From positions 1 through 53,199 of the forward strand of contig JAFQFH010000040.1 of the NCBI GenBank assembly GCA_017398685.1: 53,199 bases of DNA. Direction: 5' to 3'. A program made the position numbers and the translations under genes. This document shows positions 35,040-45,043 of this stretch, piece after piece. The stretch's first letter is position 1, and the number at the start of each line of letters is the position of its first letter. The notes under the pieces were generated by a model. The model was not told where the DNA came from, did no database searches, and worked only from the letters and a program-made list of their open reading frames with translations. The DNA is from Oscillospiraceae bacterium (GTDB taxonomy: Bacteria > Bacillota > Clostridia > Oscillospirales > Oscillospiraceae).

Positions 35040-36460
35040 TGGGCGGTTTCTTCGGAGCGGTTTCCCGCCGCGATGTGGTTCTGGATGTGTTTTTCGGCGT
35101 TGACTACCACTCTCACCTTGGCACAAGACGCGCCGGTATGGTGGTATTCGATAAGGAAAAGGGCTTCCAGAAAGAAATACACAGGATAGACAATTCCCCC
35201 TTCCGCACCAAGTTTGAGCCGGATCTGCCCGGTTTCTCCGGCTGCAGCGCCATCGGCTGCATAAGCGACTTTGACCCCCAGCCCCTTATGGTGCGTTCAC
35301 CTCTCGGCCTTTACGCCATATCCATGATAGGTGTAATAAACAATGCCGACGAGCTTATTGAAAAATACTTTTCCCAGAATGGCACCCAGTTTATGGCCAT
35401 GAGCAACGGCGGCGTAAACTCTGTTGAGCTGCTGGCCGCCCTCATAAACCAGAAAAGTTCTCTGGTGGAGGGCATACGCTACGCTCAGGACATAATTGAC
35501 GGCTCCGCCACCATCCTCATTCTCAACGAGGACGGCATAATCGCCGCCCGTGACAAGATGGGCAGACTGCCCGTGCTGGTAGGCCGGGACGAAAACGGCT
35601 ACTGCGTTTCCTTTGAGTCTTTTGCCTATCACAAGCTGGGCTATGATGATGAGCACGAGCTTGGCCCCCAGGAGATAGTGCAGATAAGCGCCGAGGGCTG
35701 GAAGACCCTTTCTCCCGCAGGGGACAAGATGCGTATCTGCTCCTTCCTCTGGACCTATTACGGCTACCCCAACTCCAATTACGAGGGCAAAAACGTTGAG
35801 GTCATGCGCTGCCGCAACGGTGAGATCATGGCCAGAGACGACATGGAAAAGGGCAGAATGCCTGAGGTTGATTGTGTTGCGGGTGTGCCTGACTCCGGCG
35901 TGCCCCACGCCATCGGCTATGCAAACCAAAGCCATACCCGCTTCGCCCGTCCCTTCGTGAAATACACCCCCACCTGGCCCCGCTCCTTTACCCCTGCAAA
36001 TCAGGAAGTGAGAAATCAGGTGGCCAAGATGAAGCAGATCCCCGTGCCTGAGCTTATTGAGGGCAAGAAACTTCTTTTCGTGGACGACTCCATCGTCCGC
36101 GGCACCCAGCTTCAGGAAACTGTTGAGTTTCTCTACAGCAGCGGTGCCAAGGAAGTGCATATGCGCTCGGCCTGCCCTCCTGTTATGTATGGCTGCAAGT
36201 ACCTCAATTTCTCCCGCAGCAACTCCGACATGGAGCTTCTGACTCGCCGTATGATTCAGGAGCTGGAGGGCAACGCCGGTCAGCGCCATCTGGACGAGTA
36301 CGCCGATGCCTCCACTGAGCGTGGCCAGTGCCTGCTCAAGACCATCAGCGAAAAGCTGGGCTTTTCTTCCCTTGGCTATCAGAGTCTGGACGGACTTCTG
36401 GAGGCTATCGGCATCGACCCTGAAAAGCTCTGCACCTACTGCTGGACGGGTAAAGAATAA
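35039..36460 (+). CDS. purF: PurF-family amidophosphoribosyltransferase lacking the N-terminal Cys
   Basis: 473 aa. The PRTase domain has the PRPP loop LLFVDDSIVRGTQ (about residues 346-358), and four cysteines in the places used for the 4Fe-4S cluster of B. subtilis PurF (ICSF, PPVMYGC, and the C-terminal LCTYC). The glutaminase domain keeps its fold (SHLGTRRAGM) but begins MGGFFG where active enzymes have MCG: the nucleophilic Cys is Gly. It starts directly on the purC stop (TAATG), so no alternative start can restore a Cys. PurF-like proteins of this form are known in Clostridia and Bacteroidota. It may use free ammonia, or a partner glutaminase, or have a different role. Encoded in the expected place of purF. 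Confidence 0.85.
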   Translation: MGGFFGAVSRRDVVLDVFFGVDYHSHLGTRRAGMVVFDKEKGFQKEIHRIDNSPFRTKFEPDLPGFSGCSAIGCISDFDPQPLMVRSPLGLYAISMIGVINNADELIEKYFSQNGTQFMAMSNGGVNSVELLAALINQKSSLVEGIRYAQDIIDGSATILILNEDGIIAARDKMGRLPVLVGRDENGYCVSFESFAYHKLGYDDEHELGPQEIVQISAEGWKTLSPAGDKMRICSFLWTYYGYPNSNYEGKNVEVMRCRNGEIMARDDMEKGRMPEVDCVAGVPDSGVPHAIGYANQSHTRFARPFVKYTPTWPRSFTPANQEVRNQVAKMKQIPVPELIEGKKLLFVDDSIVRGTQLQETVEFLYSSGAKEVHMRSACPPVMYGCKYLNFSRSNSDMELLTRRMIQELEGNAGQRHLDEYADASTERGQCLLKTISEKLGFSSLGYQSLDGLLEAIGIDPEKLCTYCWTGKE

Positions 36461-36493
36461 TATAACTACTGCTTAGAAAGTGAGTATATAAGT

Positions 36494-37534
36494 ATGGAAA
36501 AGAGTCATTCCGCTTCCTACGCTGCCGCCGGTGTGGATATTACCGCCGGTTACAAGGCAGTTGAGCTTATGAAAAGCCATATAGCCCGCACCCTCACACC
36601 CGGTGTCTGCTCCGACGTGGGCGGCTTCGGCGGTCTTTTCGAGTTGGACGTGAAGGGCATGGAAAAGCCTGTTCTCGTCTCCGGCACCGATGGCGTGGGC
36701 ACAAAGCTTAAGATGGCTTTCCTCATGGACAAGCATGACACCGTGGGTATTGACTGCGTGGCCATGTGCGTGAACGATATCATCTGCTCCGGCGCAAAGC
36801 CCCTTTTCTTCCTTGACTATATCGCCTGCGGCAAGAATGTGCCTGAGCGCATTGCCCAGATAGTCTCCGGCGTGGCAGAAGGCTGCGTGCAGAGCGGCGC
36901 TGCCCTCATCGGCGGCGAGACTGCTGAAATGCCCGGCTTCTACCCTGTGGATGAGTACGATCTTGCCGGTTTTGCAGTGGGCATCGTGGATAAGTGCAAG
37001 GTGCTGGACAACTCCGCCATGTGCGAGGGCGACATCGTTATCGCCCTGCCCTCCAGCGGCGTGCACTCCAACGGCTTTTCCCTTGTGAGAAAGGTCTTTG
37101 ATGTGGAAAATGCCGACATAAAGACTCCTCTTGCAGAGCTTTCCGGCAAGAGCGTGGGTGAAACCCTGCTCACCCCCACCAAGATATACGTAAAGCCGGT
37201 TATGGCCCTTGTTGAGAAAATAAAGGTCAAGGGCATCTCCCACATCACCGGCGGCGGCTTCTATGAGAATATCCCCAGAAGCATCCCCGAGGGTCTGGGC
37301 GCTGTGATAGATAAAAATGCCATCCGCGTGCTGCCCATTTTTGACCTTATTGCCAAGGTGGGCAATATCCCTGAGCGTGATATGTTCAACACCTTCAACA
37401 TGGGCGTTGGCATGAGCATCGTGGTAGCCGCCGAGGACGCTGACAAGGCTCTTGAGATCCTCCGCAGCGAGGGTGAGGACGCCTACGTTATCGGCCACAT
37501 TGAGAAGATGGAAGACAAGGTGCGCATATGCTGA
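36494..37534 (+). CDS. purM: Phosphoribosylformylglycinamidine cyclo-ligase
   Basis: 346 aa AIR synthetase: [50 protein letters not shown] and [13 protein letters not shown]. Closes the imidazole ring with ATP. Overlaps purN by 7 nt. Confidence 0.97.
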   Translation: MEKSHSASYAAAGVDITAGYKAVELMKSHIARTLTPGVCSDVGGFGGLFELDVKGMEKPVLVSGTDGVGTKLKMAFLMDKHDTVGIDCVAMCVNDIICSGAKPLFFLDYIACGKNVPERIAQIVSGVAEGCVQSGAALIGGETAEMPGFYPVDEYDLAGFAVGIVDKCKVLDNSAMCEGDIVIALPSSGVHSNGFSLVRKVFDVENADIKTPLAELSGKSVGETLLTPTKIYVKPVMALVEKIKVKGISHITGGGFYENIPRSIPEGLGAVIDKNAIRVLPIFDLIAKVGNIPERDMFNTFNMGVGMSIVVAAEDADKALEILRSEGEDAYVIGHIEKMEDKVRIC

Positions 37535-38142
37535 AAGCCAAGATTGCCGTGCTGGTATCCGGCGGCGGCACAAATTTGCAGGCCCTTATTGACAGCGAAA
37601 AGTCCGGCGTTCTCAAAAGCGGTGAGATAGTGCTGGTGATATCCAACTCTGCCTCCGCCTATGCTCTTGAAAGGGCAAAAAATGCCGGTATCGAGAGTGC
37701 GGTGCTTTTAAAGAAAGAGCTTGGCTCTCAGGAAGCCTTTGAGGAGGCCCTTATAAAGCTTCTGGACGAAAAGGGCATTGAGCTTATCGTGCTTGCAGGC
37801 TTTATGAGCATACTGAGTGAAAAATTCACAAGCCACTATGAAAACCGCATCATAAATGTGCACCCCTCACTTATTCCTTCCTTCTGCGGCAAGGGCTTTT
37901 ACGGCCTTCGCGTGCACGAAGCCGCCCTTGAGTACGGCGTGAAGGTAACGGGCGCTACCGTACACTTTGTAAACGAAATCCCCGACGGGGGCAAGATAAT
38001 AATGCAGAAGGCCGTCTCCATCCTCCCCGGCGACACTGCGGAAGTTCTCCAGAAGCGTGTCATGCAGGAGGCCGAGTGGGAGATACTGCCAATGAGTGCA
38101 GAGCTGGTCTGCGCTGAAATGATAAAAACAAGAGGTGTTTGA
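37528..38142 (+). CDS. purN: Phosphoribosylglycinamide formyltransferase
   Basis: 204 aa: [15 protein letters not shown] (phosphoribosyl loop), [20 protein letters not shown] (active-site His) and [14 protein letters not shown] (catalytic Asp). Uses 10-formyl-tetrahydrofolate, supplied by fhs at the end of the same operon. Its stop is one base before the next gene. Confidence 0.96.
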   Translation: MLKAKIAVLVSGGGTNLQALIDSEKSGVLKSGEIVLVISNSASAYALERAKNAGIESAVLLKKELGSQEAFEEALIKLLDEKGIELIVLAGFMSILSEKFTSHYENRIINVHPSLIPSFCGKGFYGLRVHEAALEYGVKVTGATVHFVNEIPDGGKIIMQKAVSILPGDTAEVLQKRVMQEAEWEILPMSAELVCAEMIKTRGV

Positions 38143-38143
38143 G

Positions 38144-38863
38144 ATGGATATATACAAGATAAACTCCATAGAGGAACTTATTTCCGGCAACCCCTACGTA
38201 GGCCGCGGCATCGTCATTGGCAAGACCCCTGACGCAAAGCACGCCGCCATCGCCTATTTCATCATGGGCCGCAGCGCAAACAGCCGCAACAGAGTTTTCA
38301 CCGTGAAAAACGGCGAAGTCTTTACCGAACCCTTTGACGCCTCCAAGGTGGAAGACCCCAGCCTCATTATCTACGCCGCAGTACGCAGCTTTGAAAATAA
38401 GCTCATCGTCACCAACGGCGACCAGACCGATACCATCGTTGAAGGTCTCAAGGTCGGTATGAGCTTTTCCAAGGCACTCAACCAGCGTAAGTTTGAGCCT
38501 GATGCTCCCAACCTGACCCCCCGCATCAGCGGCATGCTCAGCTTTGAAAACGGCGACTTTGAGTACAAGATAAGCATCCTCAAGAGCGCCGATGCTGAGG
38601 GCACTGCCTGCAACCGCTACACCTTCGCCTACGAGCCCATTGCCGGTCTGGGTCACTTTATCCACACCAATGTCACCGACGGCAACCCCATCCCCACCTT
38701 CCAGGGCGAGCCTGAGCGCATGGCCATGGACAACGATATCGACGTTTTCACCAATGCCATCTGGGAAAATCTGGACGAGAACAACAAGATATCCCTCTAC
38801 ACCCGCTACATCGACCTTGCCACAGGCGAGTATGATGAGCGCCTGATAAATAAAAATATATAA
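38144..38863 (+). CDS. purO: IMP cyclohydrolase, PurO-like
   Basis: 239 aa. Begins MDIYKINSIEELISGNPYVGRGIVIG and has AYFIMGRSANSRNRVF and DPSLIIYAAVRSF, features of the archaeal-type IMP cyclohydrolase family that is also found in Clostridia. It closes FAICAR to IMP, the last step of the pathway, normally the N-terminal half of PurH. ATG at 38144 has GAGG 8 nt upstream. Sits directly before the stand-alone transformylase, so the two replace bifunctional PurH. Confidence 0.88.
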   Translation: MDIYKINSIEELISGNPYVGRGIVIGKTPDAKHAAIAYFIMGRSANSRNRVFTVKNGEVFTEPFDASKVEDPSLIIYAAVRSFENKLIVTNGDQTDTIVEGLKVGMSFSKALNQRKFEPDAPNLTPRISGMLSFENGDFEYKISILKSADAEGTACNRYTFAYEPIAGLGHFIHTNVTDGNPIPTFQGEPERMAMDNDIDVFTNAIWENLDENNKISLYTRYIDLATGEYDERLINKNI

Positions 38864-38873
38864 GGAGCGCACC

Positions 38874-40049
38874 ATGAAAGAGCTTGAACTGAAATACGGC
38901 TGCAACCCCAACCAGAAGCCCTCCCGCATTTTCGTAAAGGACGGCGAGCTGCCCATCACCGTTTTAAACGGCAAGCCCGGCTACATCAATCTGCTGGACG
39001 CATTCAACTCCTGGCAGCTGGTGCGTGAGCTGAAAGAGGCCACCGGCCTTCCCTCTGCCGCCTCCTTCAAGCACGTCTCTCCCGCAGGCGCAGCCGTTGG
39101 TCTGCCCCTGAGCGAGACTGACAAGAAAATATACTTTGTGGACGAGAACGCAGAGCTCTCTCCCATCGCCTGCGCATACATCCGCGCCCGCGGCGCTGAC
39201 CGTCTGTGCTCCTTTGGCGACTGGGCAGCTCTCTCCGACACCTGCGACGCTGCCACCGCCATGTACCTTAAGTACGAAGTTTCTGACGGCATCATCGCCC
39301 CCGACTACACTGAAGAAGCCCTTGAGATTCTCAAGACCAAGAAAAAGGGCGGCTACAACGTTGTGAAGATAGACCCCGACTTTGTCCCCGCCGCCACCGA
39401 GTGCAAGGACGTTTTCGGCGTCACCTTCGAGCAGGGCAGAAACAATTTCAATATAGACCGGGAGCTTCTGTCCAACATCGTTACCAAGAATAAGGAGCTT
39501 ACCGATGCCGCCGCAATCGACATGATGGTAGCCCTTATCACCCTTAAATATACCCAGTCCAACTCCGTGTGCTATGTTAAGGACGGTCAGGCCATCGGCG
39601 TGGGCGCAGGCCAGCAGAGCCGCATCCACTGCACCCGCCTTGCAGGCGACAAGGCCGACAAGTGGTATCTGAGACAGCATCCCATGGTGCTGGGGCTTGA
39701 GTTTGTGGACGATATCCGCCGTCCCGACCGTGACAATGCCATCGATATCTACACCTCCAACGAGTACATGGACGTGCTGGAAGAGGGCGAGTGGCAAAAG
39801 GTATTCAAGGTCAAGCCCGAAATTCTCACCGAGGACGAGAAAAAGCGCTGGATTGCCACCCAGAGTGGTGTGACCGTGGGCTCTGACGCATTCTTCCCCT
39901 TTGGCGACAATGTAAAGCGCGCCTACAAGAGCGGTGTAAAGTACATCGCCGAGCCCGGTGGCAGCATCCGCGACGACAACGTTATCGAGACTGCCGACAG
40001 CTATGACATGGTCATGTCCTTCACCGGCATGCGCCTGTTCCACCATTAA
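38874..40049 (+). CDS. Stand-alone AICAR transformylase
   Basis: 391 aa. Corresponds to the AICAR transformylase half of PurH alone: ELKYGCNPNQKPSRI, LPSAASFKHVSPAGAAVG (active-site Lys-His), RGADRLCSFGDWAALSD, SNSVCYVKDGQAIGVGAGQQSRIHCTRLAG and SDAFFPFGDNV. Formylates AICAR (ZMP) with 10-formyl-tetrahydrofolate; its substrate is the ligand class sensed by the ZTP riboswitch of this operon. RBS AAGGAG. Confidence 0.92.
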   Translation: MKELELKYGCNPNQKPSRIFVKDGELPITVLNGKPGYINLLDAFNSWQLVRELKEATGLPSAASFKHVSPAGAAVGLPLSETDKKIYFVDENAELSPIACAYIRARGADRLCSFGDWAALSDTCDAATAMYLKYEVSDGIIAPDYTEEALEILKTKKKGGYNVVKIDPDFVPAATECKDVFGVTFEQGRNNFNIDRELLSNIVTKNKELTDAAAIDMMVALITLKYTQSNSVCYVKDGQAIGVGAGQQSRIHCTRLAGDKADKWYLRQHPMVLGLEFVDDIRRPDRDNAIDIYTSNEYMDVLEEGEWQKVFKVKPEILTEDEKKRWIATQSGVTVGSDAFFPFGDNVKRAYKSGVKYIAEPGGSIRDDNVIETADSYDMVMSFTGMRLFHH

Positions 40050-40060
40050 GGAGAGAATAT

Positions 40061-41335
40061 ATGAAGCTTCTTGTTGTTGGCGGCGGCGGCCGCGAGCACG
40101 CTATTATAAAAAAGCTCAAAGAAAACCCTGAAGTTACCCAAATATTTGCCCTGCCCGGCAACGGCGGTATTGCCGCCGACGCCAGCTGCGTCAATATCGG
40201 CGCAAAGGACATTGAGGGCATCGTGAAATTCGCCGTGGAAAATCAGGTGGATTACGCCGTTGTAGCCCCTGACGATCCTCTGGTGCTGGGCGCAGTGGAC
40301 GCACTCAGTGAGGTGGGTATACCCTGTTTTGGCCCAAATAAGGCCGCTGCCATCATCGAGGGCAGCAAGGTCTTTTCCAAAAACCTTATGAAAAAGCACG
40401 GTATCCCCACCGCAGCTTATGAGACCTTTACCGATGCCGAGGCCGCGCTTGAGTACCTTGAAAGCGCCAATATGCCCATCGTTGTAAAGGCTGACGGGCT
40501 TGCGCTGGGCAAGGGCGTTATCATCGCCCAGACCCGAGAGGAAGCAAAAGAGGCTGTCCGCTCCATGATGCTGGAGGGCATGTTCGGAAAAAGCGGCTCT
40601 CAAGTGGTCATTGAGGAGTTTCTGACAGGCCCCGAAGTCTCTGTTCTGGCCTTTACGGACGGAGAGTATCTTGTGCCCATGGTTTCCTCCATGGACCACA
40701 AGCGCGCCTTTGACAATGACGAAGGCCTCAACACTGGCGGCATGGGCACCGTTGCCCCCAATCCCTACTACACTGAGAGCATAGCAAAAGAGTGCATGGA
40801 GACTATCTTCATGCCCACCATAAAGGCTATGAAAGCTGAAGGCCGTCCCTTCAAGGGCTGCTTGTACTTTGGTCTTATGCTCACCCCCAATGGCCCGAAG
40901 GTAATAGAGTATAACTGCCGCTTCGGCGACCCTGAAACTCAGGTCGTGCTGCCCCTGCTGGAAAGCGATCTTCTCACTGTGATGCAGGCCACCACCAACG
41001 GCACTCTCGCCGATACCGAGGTCAAGTTTGGCAATAAGAACGCCTGCTGTGTCATCATGGCCTCCAAGGGCTATCCCCAGAGCTACGAAAAGGGCTTTGA
41101 GATGACTATCGGTGAAGAGGCAGTGGAGCATGCCTATGTTGCAGGCGCAAAGCTTGAAGCGGGAAAGCTCCTTACCAACGGCGGCCGCGTTATCGGCCTG
41201 ACCGCAGTTGAAGATACTCTTGAAAAGGCTATAGAGAGCGCATACAGGCTGGTGGAAAAGGTGCATTTTGACAACGCCTTCTACCGCCATGATATCGGCC
41301 AGCGGGCCATGAAAGCATTCAAGGAGGTAAAGTGA
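40061..41335 (+). CDS. purD: Phosphoribosylamine--glycine ligase
   Basis: 424 aa ATP-grasp enzyme: KLLVVGGGGREHAI, VKADGLALGKGVI, EEFLTGPEVSVLAF and NTGGMGTVAPNPYY. Makes GAR from phosphoribosylamine. RBS AAGGAG. Its stop overlaps the purL ATG by one base. Confidence 0.97.
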   Translation: MKLLVVGGGGREHAIIKKLKENPEVTQIFALPGNGGIAADASCVNIGAKDIEGIVKFAVENQVDYAVVAPDDPLVLGAVDALSEVGIPCFGPNKAAAIIEGSKVFSKNLMKKHGIPTAAYETFTDAEAALEYLESANMPIVVKADGLALGKGVIIAQTREEAKEAVRSMMLEGMFGKSGSQVVIEEFLTGPEVSVLAFTDGEYLVPMVSSMDHKRAFDNDEGLNTGGMGTVAPNPYYTESIAKECMETIFMPTIKAMKAEGRPFKGCLYFGLMLTPNGPKVIEYNCRFGDPETQVVLPLLESDLLTVMQATTNGTLADTEVKFGNKNACCVIMASKGYPQSYEKGFEMTIGEEAVEHAYVAGAKLEAGKLLTNGGRVIGLTAVEDTLEKAIESAYRLVEKVHFDNAFYRHDIGQRAMKAFKEVK

Positions 41336-44300
41336 TGGTATACCGGGTATTTGTTGAAAAGAAAAAAGAGCTTGCCCACGAGGCCAGAAACCTCCTTGAG
41401 GATCTGAGAAGCCTTTTGAAGATTGAGGCTCTTGAGGAGCTTCGCATAGTTAACCGCTATGACCTTGAGAACATAAGCGAAGAGCTTTTTGACTACGCTG
41501 TAAAAACCGTTCTCAGCGAGCCCCAGCTTGATAATGTATGCTTTGAGCTCAATGGCGAGGGCTACACCCTTTTCGCCGTGGAGTATTTGCCCGGTCAGTT
41601 CGACCAGAGAGCCGACTCCGCCGCCCAGTGCATCCAGATAATTTCTCAGGCACAGCGCTGCGAGGTACGTACCGCTAAGGTCTACATGCTCAAGGGCGCA
41701 CTTTCCGACAGCGAGATAAGGGAAATCAAAAAGTACGTCATCAACCCCGTTGAGGCCCGCGAGGCCGCAATGGAGAAGCCTGAGACCTTGCTTATAAACT
41801 ACGATATCCCCACCACTGTTGAGACCCTTGAGGGCTTCACCGCCCTTTCCCGGGATGAACTTGCTGAGTTTATCCGCAATTACGGTCTTGCAATGGATAT
41901 TGACGATATTTCCTTCTGTCAGGAGTATTTTGTCAGCGAAAAGCGTGAGCCCACTATCACCGAGATCCGCATGATCGACACCTATTGGTCCGATCACTGC
42001 CGCCACACCACCTTCACCACCACTCTGGACAAGGTCAGCTTTGAAGATGAGCTTATCCAGAGCGCCTATGAGGAGTATATCGCCACACGCGAAGCCCTCA
42101 AGCGCACAAAGCCTGTGAACCTCATGGATCTTGCCACTATCGCTGTGCGCCACCTCAAGAAGGCCGGAAAGCTTTCCAAGCTTGATGAGTCCGAGGAGAT
42201 AAATGCCTGCACCGTGAAGATAAACGTGGATGTGGACGGTGTTACCGAGCCCTGGCTGCTGCTTTTCAAGAACGAGACTCATAACCATCCCACCGAGATA
42301 GAGCCCTTTGGCGGTGCTGCCACCTGCATTGGCGGCGCTATCCGCGACCCTCTGTCCGGCCGCTCCTACGTTTACGGCGCAATGCGCGTCACCGGTGCTG
42401 CCGACCCCTTAAAGCCCGTCAGCGAGACCCTTGAGGGCAAGCTGCCTCAGAGAAAGCTTGTGACTACTGCTGCCGCAGGCTATTCCTCCTACGGCAACCA
42501 GATCGGTCTTGCCACCGGCATTGTGGATGAGCTTTATCACCCCGGCTACGCTGCAAAGCGCATGGAGATAGGCGCAGTCATCGCTGCCGCTCCCGCTGAG
42601 AACGTCCGCCGTAAGCGCCCCGAGGACGGAGACGTGGTCATCCTCCTCGGCGGACGCACAGGCCGCGACGGCTGCGGCGGTGCTACCGGTTCTTCCAAGA
42701 GCCACACTGTCGAGTCCCTTGAAAGCTGCGGCGCAGAGGTGCAGAAGGGCAACGCCCCCGAGGAGCGCAAGCTCCAGCGCCTTTTCCGCAACGGCGAGGC
42801 ATGCCGCATGATAAAGCGCTGCAATGACTTTGGCGCAGGCGGCGTGTCTGTTGCCGTAGGTGAGCTGGCCGACGGTCTTGAGATAGACCTGAACGCTGTT
42901 ACCAAGAAGTACGACGGTCTGGACGGTACTGAGCTTGCTATCAGCGAGTCTCAGGAGCGTATGGCTGTTGTAATAGAAAAAGAAAATATTGAGCGCTTCA
43001 TGGCCCTTGCCGAAAGCGAGAACCTTGAGGCTACCGTTATCGCAAAGGTCACCGAGCAGCCCCGTCTGGTCATGCACTGGAACGGCAAGAAGATCGTGGA
43101 CATAAGCCGCGAATTTCTCAACTCCAACGGTGCTGAAAAGCACGCTGTTGCCCATGTTGCAAAAGCCGAGGGCTTTGAAAAAGCAGCTCCTGTGAGCTTC
43201 ACCGAAGGTATGCGCGCTCTGGCATCCGACCTGAACGTTTGCTCCAAGCGCGGCCTTTCCGAGCGATTTGACTCCACCATCGGTGCGGGCACTGTGCTCA
43301 TGCCCTTTGGCGGCAGAAATCAGCACACCCCCATTCAGGCCATGGTGCACAAGATATCCGTTGAGAAAAAGCACACTGATGACTGCTCACTTATGGCATG
43401 GGGATACAATCCCTTCATCAGCGAAAAGAGCCCATTCCACGGCGCATACCTTGCCGTTGTGGAGTCTGTGAGCAAGCTGGTTGCCACGGGCGCAAAGTTT
43501 GAGGATGTGTACCTTACCTTCCAGGAGTATTTTGAGAGACTCCGCAAAGAGCCTGAACGCTGGGGCAAGCCTCTGGCAGCCCTGCTGGGTGCTTTCCGCG
43601 CCCAGATGGAGCTGGGCATCGGCGCCATCGGCGGTAAAGACTCCATGAGCGGCTCTTTCGAGAGCATGGATGTGCCTCCCACCCTCGTCTCCTTCGCTGT
43701 CACCACCGAGAAGGTGGACAAGATAGTCCCAAACCACTTAAAGAAGTCCGGCAACAAGCTGGTGCTTATTGTTCCCGAGTATGACGAGGCAGGACTTCCC
43801 AAGGCCGAGAGCCTTATGAAGGTCTTTGACGAAGTCCACGCACTTCTCTCCTCCGGCAAGGCCGTCAGCGCCTACACTCCCACCTACGGCGGTGTTGCCG
43901 AGGCCGTCATGAAGATGAGCTTTGGTGAGATGCTGGGTGTGGACTTTGACGAAAATCTCAGCCTCGATGAACTTTTTGGCTACTGCTACGGCGCATTTCT
44001 GCTGGAAGTGCAGGGAGATGTGAATGTCGGCAAGCTTATCGGCACTGTTACCGACAAAGCTGAAATAGGCTACAAGGGCGAAAGCCTTGCTCTCAATGAG
44101 CTGCTGGGCATCTACGAAGGCAAGCTGGAGAGTGTATACTCCTGCAACATTCCCACCGTGGGCAAGAAGATAGAGCTTTTCTCCTATGAGAACACTGAGC
44201 GTCAGGCACCCGCCGTCAAGGTGGCCCGTCCCAGGGTGCTCATCCCCGTGTTCCCCGGCACCAACTGCGAGTTTGACTCCGCCAAGGTCATGCGTGATGC

Positions 44301-45027
44301 GGGAGCTGAGCCTGAGATAATGGTCATCAACAACCTGACATCCGAGGGCATTGCCCGCAGTGTGGAGAGCTTTGCAAGTGAGCTCAAGACCGCCCAGATG
44401 ATATTCATTCCCGGCGGCTTCTCCGGCGGCGACGAGCCGGACGGCTCCGGCAAGTTCATCACTGCCTTCTTCCGCAACGCTGCCGTCAAGGATGGCGTGA
44501 CGGAGCTTCTTGAAAAGCGCGACGGCCTTATCCTTGGTATCTGCAACGGCTTCCAGGCCCTTATCAAGCTGGGTCTTGTGCCCTACGGCAAGATCATCGA
44601 CACCGATGAAAGCTGCCCCACTCTGACCTTCAACACCATTGCCCGCCATCAGTCCCGCATCGTGCGCGTGCGCGTGGCCTCCAACAAGAGTCCCTGGCTC
44701 TATGACACCAATGTGGGCGATATCTACTCCGTGCCTATCTCCCATGGCGAAGGCCGCTTCATAGCAAGCGAGGAGCTGGTGCGTCAGCTCGCTGCCAATG
44801 GTCAGATATGCACCCAGTACGTTGACCTTGAAGGTCAGCCCACCGACGATGTGCACTTCAACCCCAACGACTCCGTGTTCGCTATCGAGGGCATCTGCTC
44901 TCCCGATGGCAGAGTCTTCGGCAAGATGGGCCACGCAGAGCGTATAGGCAACGGTCTTTACAGGAACGTTCCCGGCGAGTATGACATGAAGATGTTCGCC
45001 TCCGCAGTCAAGTACTTTAAAAACTGA
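41335..45027 (+). CDS. purL: Phosphoribosylformylglycinamidine synthase, single-chain
   Basis: 1230 aa, one-chain FGAM synthase with linker, two AIRS-like halves ([33 protein letters not shown] near residue 310) and a C-terminal class I glutaminase (about 960-1230: [23 protein letters not shown] with the nucleophilic Cys, ISHGEGRF). So this operon's second glutamine-using enzyme has an intact glutaminase, unlike its PurF. ATG at 41335 has AGGAGG 7 nt upstream; the GTG at 41332 is less likely. Confidence 0.97.
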   Translation: MVYRVFVEKKKELAHEARNLLEDLRSLLKIEALEELRIVNRYDLENISEELFDYAVKTVLSEPQLDNVCFELNGEGYTLFAVEYLPGQFDQRADSAAQCIQIISQAQRCEVRTAKVYMLKGALSDSEIREIKKYVINPVEAREAAMEKPETLLINYDIPTTVETLEGFTALSRDELAEFIRNYGLAMDIDDISFCQEYFVSEKREPTITEIRMIDTYWSDHCRHTTFTTTLDKVSFEDELIQSAYEEYIATREALKRTKPVNLMDLATIAVRHLKKAGKLSKLDESEEINACTVKINVDVDGVTEPWLLLFKNETHNHPTEIEPFGGAATCIGGAIRDPLSGRSYVYGAMRVTGAADPLKPVSETLEGKLPQRKLVTTAAAGYSSYGNQIGLATGIVDELYHPGYAAKRMEIGAVIAAAPAENVRRKRPEDGDVVILLGGRTGRDGCGGATGSSKSHTVESLESCGAEVQKGNAPEERKLQRLFRNGEACRMIKRCNDFGAGGVSVAVGELADGLEIDLNAVTKKYDGLDGTELAISESQERMAVVIEKENIERFMALAESENLEATVIAKVTEQPRLVMHWNGKKIVDISREFLNSNGAEKHAVAHVAKAEGFEKAAPVSFTEGMRALASDLNVCSKRGLSERFDSTIGAGTVLMPFGGRNQHTPIQAMVHKISVEKKHTDDCSLMAWGYNPFISEKSPFHGAYLAVVESVSKLVATGAKFEDVYLTFQEYFERLRKEPERWGKPLAALLGAFRAQMELGIGAIGGKDSMSGSFESMDVPPTLVSFAVTTEKVDKIVPNHLKKSGNKLVLIVPEYDEAGLPKAESLMKVFDEVHALLSSGKAVSAYTPTYGGVAEAVMKMSFGEMLGVDFDENLSLDELFGYCYGAFLLEVQGDVNVGKLIGTVTDKAEIGYKGESLALNELLGIYEGKLESVYSCNIPTVGKKIELFSYENTERQAPAVKVARPRVLIPVFPGTNCEFDSAKVMRDAGAEPEIMVINNLTSEGIARSVESFASELKTAQMIFIPGGFSGGDEPDGSGKFITAFFRNAAVKDGVTELLEKRDGLILGICNGFQALIKLGLVPYGKIIDTDESCPTLTFNTIARHQSRIVRVRVASNKSPWLYDTNVGDIYSVPISHGEGRFIASEELVRQLAANGQICTQYVDLEGQPTDDVHFNPNDSVFAIEGICSPDGRVFGKMGHAERIGNGLYRNVPGEYDMKMFASAVKYFKN

Positions 45028-45043
45028 AAGGAGCAGATGCACT

